DNA of 27,542 nt from a virus. Location of the stretch: positions 1 to 27,542 of the IMG/VR virus record IMGVR_UViG_3300025101_000138. The stretch is one strand, 5' to 3'. The position numbers and the translations under genes were made by a program. Position 1 is the first letter of the stretch; each line of letters opens with the position of its first letter. The notes under the pieces are model-generated. The model searched no databases, had not been told where the DNA came from, and worked only from the letters and a program-made list of their open reading frames with translations. Below are positions 15,076 through 23,184 of this stretch, in pieces.

Positions 15076-15392
15076 ATTGCGGTGCTTCCATCATAACTTG
15101 CGGTACAAACGTAAATATAATTTTGGTCCCAGGCGATCATTCCTGGCTTATTTCCTGGCGCTCCAGTGCTTGATGACGGCGTCGCCTGTTTCATTGCCAC
15201 TTGCCTAAATTGATTTTGAGAACTGACAACAGGGTAATTGTTTTCGTCATCCCATAGAAAAACACCATTTTCGGAAGGATTGTCGTCACTTGTTTTGAAA
15301 AATAGTTTGCCTAAATTTCTCGACAAATAAACATTAAGCTGGCGACCCCATTGCCTGAGGTCTGGTCCTAATACTGGTAAGTTTACTGGCAT
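15045..15392 (-). CDS. Small tail-associated protein, 115 aa
   Basis: The N-terminal part is helical (GPDLRQWGRQLNVYLSRNLG). The C-terminal half is a beta region with the block NKPGMIAWDQNYIYVCTASY followed by DGSTAIWKRVAL, which recurs in many phage tail and fibre proteins. It starts at a TAATG junction with the end of the nozzle gene, whose last codons contain the GGAGG binding site. It overlaps the GNAT-like gene by 31 bp. It probably binds the nozzle or is a tail-tip part; this is inferred from neighbours. Confidence 0.7.
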   Translation of the reverse strand: MPVNLPVLGPDLRQWGRQLNVYLSRNLGKLFFKTSDDNPSENGVFLWDDENNYPVVSSQNQFRQVAMKQATPSSSTGAPGNKPGMIAWDQNYIYVCTASYDGSTAIWKRVALTTF

Positions 15393-18300
15393 TATCTGCG
15401 TCCTCCAGGTTTAGCCTCTAGGCGCATAACTCCCACACGCCAATCCGCTGGCTGGTCACCAGTGACGCGCATTCGAAGTTGTCTACCGGTAAACCTCAAA
15501 GAAGTAGGGTTGGAGGGATTAAAAGGACCGTAGGTCCGCTCAGTGTCGTTCGGATGAAACCTCGTTTTAAACGACATTTTAACATCGCCTTGCGTTTTTT
15601 CATCTGGAATTACTGAATTTATCTTCAACATTGTATCACCGTTGCTCAACGAAATGGGACCGGTTTCAGCGAATTGCGATTGACCGTCATAATTAAGTCC
15701 GACTTCATGTTGATAGATTATTGATTTTTCTAAGATGTTAGCTTTTTGGCCCATTTGTGAATGTGAGGAGCAGAAAAAATAGAGGGTAGGGGTATACTCT
15801 CCAATTAATATTTCTGTGTAACTGCCAGCCGTTCCAGGAGTTCCAACCTTAGTCACCCCAGTAGTATATTCTACACCTCCACCCCAAACGCCGTCTGGTT
15901 GAGCTGAGAACCGAAGAGGGTGGCCATCATTCGAAATGTCGTCCTGCTTAAACCGGTAAGTATTACCTTTAATCAAATCAATTGACGGTGCAGAACCACT
16001 GTAAGTTGAAATGTAGAATTTATTTCCGTTATCGGCTGCCACTGTTACATCATATTCGACAGTCTTTGTTTCTTGGCCAGCAAGGAATGGGTATGCAAAA
16101 ACACCGCGACTAACTCCCGCAGTTCTTGACAAATCACCAATAAGCCAGTGTTTTTCTCTATAATCATACGCCACATATCGATTTATTTCTAATGAGCTTT
16201 CAGAGCAATAAAACCACCAAACTTCGTTATTTGGACCATTGGCAAAAGCCCAGACTTTAGATTGTTGAGCGCTATTGAAATCACCAAAAACGTAGTCGTG
16301 CACATCGCAAGGAAGAACTTGGACGCTGTTGCCATCAAAGTAGAAAAAGTTTTCTTGACCCATCCAAAAAGCACCCTGGTCGGTTGCAATTGCAGAAAGC
16401 CTTGAAATAGCCCCCGAGTGCGTCGATATCCTTTGAAAGGAATACACATACGGGGGACCAACGTATACCGCGAGGTGACTATCTGTGTCTGTTAGTATAA
16501 GAGTTCCAGCTCTGGTCCTGATCCCTTGCATGATTTGTCCGGCTGTTTGTAATTCAATATCGCCAGCCTCATTTGTTACTGCCGGCGTCCAGTCGTTAAT
16601 ATTTTCTTTATCACACCAACTAACGCGCCTAGCATTCCCCCCAGCTCCCAGCGCAAAAATAAATCTTTCCTCAGTCACTAACTGACTTTTGTTGTTTATA
16701 GGTGCGTTAGTAATGGGTTCGATAACAGTTTTTTGTTTTAAGGTAACATTATCAATATAAAAATTTGGAGTGTTGTAAGCGCCAGGAATAATTTCTAATT
16801 TTGCTGCGACGTCATCTGTTCCAAAACGAAAAGTATTTTTTCCGATAAATAAATTTTGATTAACAAATTCTGTCGTGCTTGTAGTGCCCACCAGTTTGAG
16901 TGAAGCCACTGGCACAGTAGAAGAATTGTTGTCGTGATCTAGATCAACTATTGTTACCTCTAAATCAAAACTGTCTTGATCATCTCCAATGTTGTGCGTG
17001 AATGTGTGCGTTGTTCCTAAATTTAAAGTTAGTATATGCGCTGAACCAATATCTTGTCTAAATATATGATCAGTTCCAACGCCAACGCCCGTAATATCGA
17101 TGGCCGATCCCCCAGAAGTTTCGGAAAGCTGAAACTCAGTGCTAGACGAATTTATTATAAAATAGTTAGAGCCTGAAATTAAACCAGCTATATCGGTCCC
17201 ACCATTATTGGAATAAACAACTTCCTCACCGTCAGAAAAAGTATTAGCTGTTATAATCTTGTCTAGTGACGCATCCACAACGGCCGTATCAGCGCTATCA
17301 ATGGTAACTGAATTATTATCATTTAAAGTTATTGGCGTTCCGCCAGAAGTTGATGCTAATTGAAATTCAGAACCTGTTGCATTTACGATAAAATAATTAT
17401 TCCCATCAACAAGACCATTTATTGAAACGCCGCCGCCTATACTATAAATAACCTGGCTGTTGTTAGAGAATGTATTTGTTGCAACAATCTTGTCGTTAGT
17501 AGTGTCTACAATAACCGAGCTATCTGCATCAAATGTAAGACTTAACGGCGCTGTCAAATCTATTGCAGTACCACCAGAAGTCGCAGCCAGTTTAAAATTT
17601 GACGAATTATTTTCAATTACAAAATAATCTGTTTCATTGATCAAACCGCCTATGGAAACGCCATTGCCGTTTGAATATCTTACCTTTGTATTTGCGGCAA
17701 AAGTGTTAGCCACTACAATTTGATCAGTAGAAGTATCAACTATTGAGCTGTTGTTTGCATCAACAGTTACCGCGTTTGTGTTAGGAAGCAATCCAGTTAT
17801 AGTTTGATCTAAATTACCAAAATTTATTCTTTCGAGCTCGTGATTATCACCAACATCAACACGAAATTTATGAGCTGACCCAATATCTAAATCAAAAGTA
17901 TGCGTTGTGCCTATGACTTGCGTAAAACTGTGATTAGTTCCAGCTCCTAAAGCTGTAAGCGCAATAGCTGCGCCACCTGACGTTGCGCTAAGTTGAAATT
18001 CTGTGCCCGTCGCGTTGACAATGAAAAAATTTGTTAAGTTAGTTAAGCCAGTAATGTCAGTCCCGTTGCCGTTAAAATAATTAACCTCTTCTCCATTAAC
18101 AAAAGTGTTTGCTGCTACAATTTTATCATTTACCAGGTCGACTACTGCCGCGTCACTGCCGTTTACAGTAACCGCCTTGGGCGCTGTCAAATTTATAGCT
18201 GCGCCACCTGACGTTGCAGCAACTTGAAATGTATCGGCTGTTGAAGAAACTACAAAGTAATCAGTAGCATCCACCAATCCGTTAATGTCAGTTCCAGTGC

Positions 18301-19813
18301 CGCTTGAATACTTTATTTCGTTGCCATCGCTTAAACCATGCGCTGTCGAAGTTATGGTTTCTGTAGCAAAATCGATAGTTTGGGCATTGTCGATTGTTGT
18401 TATAGCATTTCCCATCAATGCGCCATGCACGGTGCATTGGTATGTCAGGTTTGCAGGGGCGTTTGCTGGGACTGCAAAAGTAATATTAGCGCCTGGCTGG
18501 CCAATTGTTCCATTAAGGGCAACTCCTGTTGTGTAGGCTGTGCCTCCGTCAAAAATCCCTAGTGGATGGCCGTTATTGCTAGCGTCACTAACATCAAAAG
18601 TATACGTCTGCCCTCTAACTAACTGAAGCGTTGGCTTTTCTGCACCATCTAATGCAAAAATATTAGCGCCAGCTACGTTCACGACTGTCACCGCATAATT
18701 TAATGGGCCAACTACTGTATTATTTGGATCTATGGTTGTTGTGGGATCTACGCCTAGATCTATTGCTGCACCACCCGAAGTTGCTGAAACCTGGAATTCT
18801 GAGCTCGTTGCATTGACGATAAAATAGTTAGCGTCATTGGTTAAATTAGTAATAGACGTGCCGCCGCCATTTTCGTAGGTTACATAATCGCCATTAGAAA
18901 ATGTATTAGCTGTTATAATCTTATTATTGGCTACATCTTTAATTGTTTCGTCATCAGCGTCAAAAATAACTTCATTGTTAGGCGTGATATTAATAGCTGC
19001 GCCGCCAGAAGTAGCCGACAATTGGAAGGTGTTTGCTGTAGCAGAAATGATAAAATAATTGGTGGCATCTGTTAGACCGCCAAGAGCTGTAGCAGGGGAG
19101 GCTGGCACGTTATAGGTAATCTCATCGCCGTCAGCAAAGTCATGTCCCGTTATTGTTATTGTATCGGTTGCCGGATCAACAATTGTTACATCGTCAGCAT
19201 CAAAAGTTGGCTTGTACTGTGCATACTTTGCATATTGATCAGTAGTTATTGACCAGTTAGTTCCTTTCGTCCAATCGCTGTCAGTAGCAAAGTCACCATT
19301 TGTAATTAGATCAGCTCCAATAGCCGTCGCCAGATCCCACAATAAAAGCCGCCCATCTGTAGTGCAAAGCATTGTTAACTTTTCGCCAAAGTTATCAAAA
19401 ATCCAAACTGTGCATTCTTCTGGGATACTGTCGCTCGTGACCGGCCTGGGCTGGCCGTAAGTAGCAGTCCCATAGTAATTAAATCCGTAGCCAGTAGAAA
19501 CGTTTGCATCAACACGACCAACGGGCAAATCATCAGGCGTAAGCTCGTAAGCAACACCAGCGCCTGTCATAACAACAATTGAATTTGCGCTGCCGCCTGC
19601 AACCCAAGCAGTTCCGCCGTTTGATTGCCAAGTGTGCATTCCTCGCACTGGATCTTTCGAAAATCCAAATTTTCTAACAGACCAACCTCCAACTGGACGC
19701 AAACTACCATCCATCCAGCGAACAAGAGATCCTTCTCGCCATCTTCCGCTTTGCTCAAGTTCTGTTCCGTTACGATAAAATCCGGCTGGTATGTCCAAAG
19801 GTAAAAGAGCCAT
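15392..19813 (-). CDS. P22 gp10-like tail stabilisation (nozzle) protein with nested repeat and cupredoxin-like insertions, 1473 aa
   Basis: The outer frame is a gp10-type tail protein: residues 1-165 (LDIPAGFYRNGTELEQSGRW, then GRLLLWDLATA), 1040-1245 (RVSWCDKENINDWTPA, YVGPPYVYSFQRIS, EVWWFYCSES, DRTAG-like turn) and 1363-1473, ending in KPGGRR. Inserted at about 166-1030 is an apparent carbohydrate-binding-like jelly roll split in two (LITNGDFATDSDW near 169; NFYIDNVTLKQ near 1017). Between its halves lie seven beta repeats of about 72 residues and cupredoxin-like domain 1 (371-476; His416, Cys460, His463, Met467). Domain 2 (1252-1362; His1298, Cys1348, His1351, Met1354) interrupts the end of the gp10 frame. 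Two ladders of His spaced by 10 follow repeats 4 and 7. Copper binding is not proven. Confidence 0.88.
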   Translation of the reverse strand: MALLPLDIPAGFYRNGTELEQSGRWREGSLVRWMDGSLRPVGGWSVRKFGFSKDPVRGMHTWQSNGGTAWVAGGSANSIVVMTGAGVAYELTPDDLPVGRVDANVSTGYGFNYYGTATYGQPRPVTSDSIPEECTVWIFDNFGEKLTMLCTTDGRLLLWDLATAIGADLITNGDFATDSDWTKGTNWSITTDQYAKYAQYKPTFDADDVTIVDPATDTITITGHDFADGDEITYNVPASPATALGGLTDATNYFIISATANTFQLSATSGGAAINITPNNEVIFDADDETIKDVANNKIITANTFSNGDYVTYENGGGTSITNLTNDANYFIVNATSSEFQVSATSGGAAIDLGVDPTTTIDPNNTVVGPLNYAVTVVNVAGANIFALDGAEKPTLQLVRGQTYTFDVSDASNNGHPLGIFDGGTAYTTGVALNGTIGQPGANITFAVPANAPANLTYQCTVHGALMGNAITTIDNAQTIDFATETITSTAHGLSDGNEIKYSSGTGTDINGLVDATDYFVVSSTADTFQVAATSGGAAINLTAPKAVTVNGSDAAVVDLVNDKIVAANTFVNGEEVNYFNGNGTDITGLTNLTNFFIVNATGTEFQLSATSGGAAIALTALGAGTNHSFTQVIGTTHTFDLDIGSAHKFRVDVGDNHELERINFGNLDQTITGLLPNTNAVTVDANNSSIVDTSTDQIVVANTFAANTKVRYSNGNGVSIGGLINETDYFVIENNSSNFKLAATSGGTAIDLTAPLSLTFDADSSVIVDTTNDKIVATNTFSNNSQVIYSIGGGVSINGLVDGNNYFIVNATGSEFQLASTSGGTPITLNDNNSVTIDSADTAVVDASLDKIITANTFSDGEEVVYSNNGGTDIAGLISGSNYFIINSSSTEFQLSETSGGSAIDITGVGVGTDHIFRQDIGSAHILTLNLGTTHTFTHNIGDDQDSFDLEVTIVDLDHDNNSSTVPVASLKLVGTTSTTEFVNQNLFIGKNTFRFGTDDVAAKLEIIPGAYNTPNFYIDNVTLKQKTVIEPITNAPINNKSQLVTEERFIFALGAGGNARRVSWCDKENINDWTPAVTNEAGDIELQTAGQIMQGIRTRAGTLILTDTDSHLAVYVGPPYVYSFQRISTHSGAISRLSAIATDQGAFWMGQENFFYFDGNSVQVLPCDVHDYVFGDFNSAQQSKVWAFANGPNNEVWWFYCSESSLEINRYVAYDYREKHWLIGDLSRTAGVSRGVFAYPFLAGQETKTVEYDVTVAADNGNKFYISTYSGSAPSIDLIKGNTYRFKQDDISNDGHPLRFSAQPDGVWGGGVEYTTGVTKVGTPGTAGSYTEILIGEYTPTLYFFCSSHSQMGQKANILEKSIIYQHEVGLNYDGQSQFAETGPISLSNGDTMLKINSVIPDEKTQGDVKMSFKTRFHPNDTERTYGPFNPSNPTSLRFTGRQLRMRVTGDQPADWRVGVMRLEAKPGGRR
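16970..19207 (-). repeat. Seven degenerate beta repeats plus His-decad ladders inside the nozzle gene
   Basis: Repeat starts are near residues 203, 284, 479, 550, 684, 761 and 838. Each has the pattern D-IVD-TD-I-ANTF-G-VYS-GG-I-GL-NYFIVNAT-EFQLSATSGGAAI-L. A cupredoxin-like domain sits between repeats 2 and 3. Decads with His at 628, 638, 648 and 658, and at 916, 926 and 936, follow repeats 4 and 7. Similar stretches are visible in the DNA as well, so the repeats probably arose by duplication. Confidence 0.9.
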
Positions 19814-20844
19814 TAGGTTGTTGCTCCAAACATTGTTCCGTTGTTTGTTAGTGTGTATGTATTCCCAGTGTCTTCAACGGCTTTGCCGCCTGCACCGCCA
19901 GAGCCATTAGTAGTGCGGCCATTAGCGCCGTTTCCTCCTGCCGCGCCCCAACCGCCGCCACCTGCACCAATTACTGTATCACCACTTCTTCGCCCATTAG
20001 TTCCATTTTGACCGCCTGCACCACCCGTTGCTATGTTTCCTGCTTGTGTAATAAATTGAACTGTTGGGTTACAATCAGCACCAGGCAGAATACGACCACC
20101 GCCGCCTGCTTTTCTACCGTACTGAGTGCCGCTACTATTTTCTGCACGATAACCACCAGTGCCGCCTGCTTGTGCTGTTTGTGATGTAACAGAGATAGAT
20201 TGAGCTGCTGCCGCGTTCAAAACAGCCCCAACATGACCAGTTGCTAAGTTTTGGTTACTAGTCCCTGCCGCATTGCCGCCATTTCCTCCGCCTGCGCCTC
20301 CCCCTCCTGGTCCTTTTGCCTGAGCATTAGCATTTGATGTGCCGCCACCGCCGCCACCGCCTGCTATAAATGCACCAGAGACATTTTCAATAGTAACACC
20401 ACTTACACCAGAGTTAATGCGAATTGCAGGGCCACCAGCGCCACCATTGTAACCTGAAGTTCCTGCGCCATTACCGCCCTTACCAATAATTTTACCATTA
20501 TTTATAATTGTGCATGGAATATCTATGGTCATTGCTGCCACTGAGGTACTATCTGACCAAATCCACCAACTTGCAGGAATACTTAAACTTCCGCCGCTGC
20601 TTATATAATCACTAACGGTAATTTGTTGCAGCGAGTTTTGGCCGTTTATAATAACAGGGGTAGCGATAGTTTCTATACCTACTAAACTTGCAGTTCCATA
20701 AAAATCGCTCAGTGATAAAGGGTTATTATTACCAGGTATACCAGCGGCCGCAGCATAATATTCGCTTAAACTTGTAGGTGCAGAACCACCAAATTCAGTT
20801 TCGATTTGGCTCAGTGATATTGCTCCGCTAGATTGTAGTGCCAT
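19813..20844 (-). CDS. Glycine-rich tail adhesin with MALQ-SG-ISL N-terminal module, 343 aa
   Basis: Residues 1-52 form a module (MALQSSGAISLSQIETEF, then NPLSLSDFYG) that also occurs in the fibre encoded at 23181-23849. Residues about 117-320 are built of polyglycine tracts (AGGGGGGG at 161-168, GPGGGGAGGGNGGN) separated by short variable segments. This composition is typical of polyglycine-helix bundle adhesins, such as the Salmonella phage S16 gp38 type, where loops between glycine helices bind the receptor. It lies directly before the nozzle gene with a TAATG overlap. A role in receptor binding is inferred from composition and position. Confidence 0.75.
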   Translation of the reverse strand: MALQSSGAISLSQIETEFGGSAPTSLSEYYAAAAGIPGNNNPLSLSDFYGTASLVGIETIATPVIINGQNSLQQITVSDYISSGGSLSIPASWWIWSDSTSVAAMTIDIPCTIINNGKIIGKGGNGAGTSGYNGGAGGPAIRINSGVSGVTIENVSGAFIAGGGGGGGTSNANAQAKGPGGGGAGGGNGGNAAGTSNQNLATGHVGAVLNAAAAQSISVTSQTAQAGGTGGYRAENSSGTQYGRKAGGGGRILPGADCNPTVQFITQAGNIATGGAGGQNGTNGRRSGDTVIGAGGGGWGAAGGNGANGRTTNGSGGAGGKAVEDTGNTYTLTNNGTMFGATT

Positions 20845-21161
20845 TATGTAATAGTTCCAAAGCCTGTTACGTCACCGGTCACAATTAAATTGCCGTTTGT
20901 GTCAAGTTTCATTTTGTTGTTTCCGCCGGTAGCAAAATATAAAGATCCGCCAGTTGCTGTAATAGTCCAGGGTCCAAAAGCCACTGAATTTGCAGTTAGA
21001 ACGTCAAATGTTGGAGACACAGAGCCAGAAGTTAAATTGCTGCCAGATGCAGTCTCGTTTGCATTAACGGCAGTCACAATACTATCAAGAGCGGTATTTA
21101 TTTCCTGACCCCAAGAATTTTCACTACCGCCGATCACCGGCTTAGTAATACTTATTGGCAT
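20844..21161 (-). CDS. Short tail fibre-like protein, 105 aa
   Basis: The N-terminus (ISITKPVIGGSENSWGQEIN, then TALDSIVTAVNANE) has the form of the domain many phage fibres use ahead of their shaft. The C-terminal half is a beta stretch (GPWTITATGGSLYFATGG, NKMKLDTNGNLIVTGDVTGF) typical of fibre shafts just before a distal domain. It appears complete but lacks that distal domain, so it may be a spacer or a partner of the polyglycine adhesin, with which it shares a TAATG overlap. AAGGA before the ATG supports the start. Confidence 0.7.
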   Translation of the reverse strand: MPISITKPVIGGSENSWGQEINTALDSIVTAVNANETASGSNLTSGSVSPTFDVLTANSVAFGPWTITATGGSLYFATGGNNKMKLDTNGNLIVTGDVTGFGTIT

Positions 21162-21200
21162 AAATTTATCCTTACATTGTGTTGCATTACCTATACCATT

Positions 21201-22112
21201 TTAGGTGCTTTCACTCCAAATATCTGTGTTGTCTACCGTAGTTTCATCGAATGAAGGAGCGCTTGGAGCTGGCGCATTTGTAAATGTTTCTTGTGGTATT
21301 TCGGGCGTGTCAGTCCAAATCGAAGGAGTAACACTCACTTCATTGTATATTTCATCTAAAGGTAAACTTATTTGAAACGGGAAAGCACCCAACCCAACAC
21401 TAGGCAACCCAAAGGTAATATCACTAGATGCGAAATTTATTTGTACTGTGACTGAGGTTACATCGACTGTTGGCTGGGGAAAGCTTAACTCAGTAGCAGT
21501 CAACGCATAATTTTGCGTTACTGTTGTAGTGTCTATTGTTGGTATACCTAAACTTATATCAGGAGCGCTCAGATGAACGACAATTGATGCAGTAAGCGTA
21601 TTTATTTCAGGATTTCCGCTTGTTATATCTGAAGCTGCAAAATCATAATTTATTGTGGTATTTGCTGTAGGAATATCCGGCGCACCAGTAATCAAATCTT
21701 CAGATGAAAAAATTCTATCTTGGCTGAATACGGCCGCGTCTATTCTTACTGTACCCGTAAGAACATTAGGCGCACTAAAATTTTCGTCCTCAACCATTTG
21801 GACATTTGGAACTGTAATGCCATTTCCATTGTAGACGCCTGCAAGATCGTGAACTTGAGTAATTGTTGCAGCATCAACAATAGGCGCACCCATCGTCAAA
21901 TCTGGGGCTACAACAGGGGTACTTGCAGTAAGTGCCGTTGTGTCAATCACTGGATTGCCAGCCGTTACATCATCACCAGCCAAAAGCTTGTTAACAACCA
22001 TAACAGTGCTATCAATTGTTGGGTTAGCTGTAGAAACGCTTACTGGAATAATAACATCAGAGCCGCCAACATCAGATATTGGAGATCCTGATATGGGTTG
22101 AAAACCTAACAC
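21201..22112 (-). CDS. Beta-repeat tail protein, 303 aa
   Basis: About eight copies of a roughly 22-residue beta unit occur, with the pattern F-A-DIT-G-P-IDT-T-T (for example LLAGDDVTAGNPVIDTTAL, FAASDITSGNPEIN, LSAPDISLGIPTIDTTT, FASSDITFGLPSV). Units of this type are seen in marine phage virion proteins and probably form an elongated beta structure. The end is Pro/Thr/Glu-rich (PEIPQETFTNAPAPSAPSFD). The start is a GTG overlapping the preceding TAG by one base; the binding site is weak, so translation is probably coupled. It is a likely fibre shaft or decoration protein, inferred from repeats and neighbours. Confidence 0.75.
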   Translation of the reverse strand: MLGFQPISGSPISDVGGSDVIIPVSVSTANPTIDSTVMVVNKLLAGDDVTAGNPVIDTTALTASTPVVAPDLTMGAPIVDAATITQVHDLAGVYNGNGITVPNVQMVEDENFSAPNVLTGTVRIDAAVFSQDRIFSSEDLITGAPDIPTANTTINYDFAASDITSGNPEINTLTASIVVHLSAPDISLGIPTIDTTTVTQNYALTATELSFPQPTVDVTSVTVQINFASSDITFGLPSVGLGAFPFQISLPLDEIYNEVSVTPSIWTDTPEIPQETFTNAPAPSAPSFDETTVDNTDIWSEST

Positions 22113-22654
22113 TATCTTTTCTCGTAACCAAAATGCTCAAAGTCATCGTGGAAAATTTCGTTAATAATCCAAATGTTTTGATCAGTTAAAATATGATTGT
22201 CGTGATCTGCTGCGTTTACAACATCGCCAAGAGTTAAACCATGATCGCTAAAAGCCTGTTCTAGCTCAGTTTCTAATTTATAATATCTAACTGGGCGATC
22301 ACTTTCGATATGCTTTTTTTGGGTATCGCGCATATCATAAAGAAGTGTTTTCATATTTAAAAATTGTTCGAAAGTTGAGCAATTTTCTTCACCATACAAG
22401 TCTCTGGCTCTGTTGTAACAATCTTGAATTCTGTCGTATGGATTTCTTACAATTGCCCAAACTTCAGCATCTTCAGCAACGTGGTTTTCCCAATGTTGAA
22501 ACCGAGACAAATAAGACATAGGACCATATTCTTTTTCTTGAAAAATTGGATGAACATGGCTTTCAGAACCGCCGCGATCAACGTAGGCTTCTTTAACTGC
22601 AAACCCGGCACAACGCGGAACATGAATAAAAGCCCAATCAGGAGTTATAATCAT
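22112..22654 (-). CDS. Small sulfotransferase-like protein, 180 aa
   Basis: Sulfotransferases move sulfate from PAPS to sugars or proteins. Residues 9-17 (FIHVPRCAG) match the 5'-phosphosulfate-binding loop of the Sulfotransfer_2 type (FIHIPKxGGT). Residues 69-75 (VRNPYDR) match the 3'-phosphate-binding motif RNPYxR. Residues 124-135 (YYKLETELEQAF) and the end (DDFEHFGY, 170-177) also fit the family. The loop has Arg where Lys is usual, and the protein is shorter than most members. The ATG at 22654 forms an ATGA overlap with the upstream gene and is preferred to the GTG at 22666. It is embedded among fibre genes; the substrate is unknown. Confidence 0.75.
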   Translation of the reverse strand: MIITPDWAFIHVPRCAGFAVKEAYVDRGGSESHVHPIFQEKEYGPMSYLSRFQHWENHVAEDAEVWAIVRNPYDRIQDCYNRARDLYGEENCSTFEQFLNMKTLLYDMRDTQKKHIESDRPVRYYKLETELEQAFSDHGLTLGDVVNAADHDNHILTDQNIWIINEIFHDDFEHFGYEKR

Positions 22655-23184
22655 TCCGGCACCCACTTCATACTCATAGTTGAATATGGATTTCCTATTT
22701 TAAAATTTACTGGATAGCGCAAACTTCTAGAAATTATTTTTAAAGCCTTCCAGACAGTGCCGCCTTGGTCAGTCTCGCAAACATATTCGTCGCAACCATG
22801 CGCTTTAATAAAGCTCATCAAATCATCCCACAATTTAGGATCTACAACTAAAGGAGAATTTGAAGCAGCTCTTTTTCCTGAAAGAAATGTGTTAGTAATA
22901 AATTTTTCGTTTTCTTTTCTGCCAACAGCGTAACCAACAGGAACTGCAACAACTTCATTATGTTTTTCGTAAATTTCTATAAAGCAACCAGACTTATTTT
23001 TTTGTAAGTCAAATTCTTCTTTATAAATTTTTTCCCATAATTTTTTATTATCTAACGGTGATTGAATTTTTTCAGCATATCTATTTTTTTCTAAATATTG
23101 ATTTGCAACGTTAAAACTATAATCAAATACTTTGTTGAAAATGTTTTGATTAAACGTGTTTGTTATGGTGGCAAAATAAGTCAT
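22651..23184 (-). CDS. AT-rich unknown protein in the fibre cluster, 177 aa
   Basis: The ATG at 23184 overlaps the TGA of the upstream fibre gene (ATGA), so it is preferred to a start at 23208. The protein is Asn/Lys/Phe-rich at the N-terminus (ATITNTFNQNIFNKVFDYSF). The middle has strand-like segments (SGCFIEIYEKHNEVVAVPVG, YAVGRKENEKFITNTFL) and a later helix (DPKLWDDLMSFIKAHGCDEY), ending STMSMKWVPE. The layout vaguely recalls a GNAT-type acyltransferase, but no acetyl-CoA loop is convincing. A hand count at 22981-23100 gives 26 G+C of 120, far below neighbours, suggesting recent transfer. Function unknown. Confidence 0.65.
   Translation of the reverse strand: MTYFATITNTFNQNIFNKVFDYSFNVANQYLEKNRYAEKIQSPLDNKKLWEKIYKEEFDLQKNKSGCFIEIYEKHNEVVAVPVGYAVGRKENEKFITNTFLSGKRAASNSPLVVDPKLWDDLMSFIKAHGCDEYVCETDQGGTVWKALKIISRSLRYPVNFKIGNPYSTMSMKWVPE

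Noticed and set aside
16970-19207. Repeats as a CRISPR array or diversity-generating retroelement target
   Set aside because: The repeats are degenerate, long, coding and in frame, with no spacers. No reverse transcriptase or template repeat is present in the window.
21720-22091. 123-aa plus-strand ORF opposite the beta-repeat protein
   Set aside because: It is antisense to a repeat-encoding gene. Its Cys/Arg/Asn-rich composition and lack of a binding site indicate a shadow frame.
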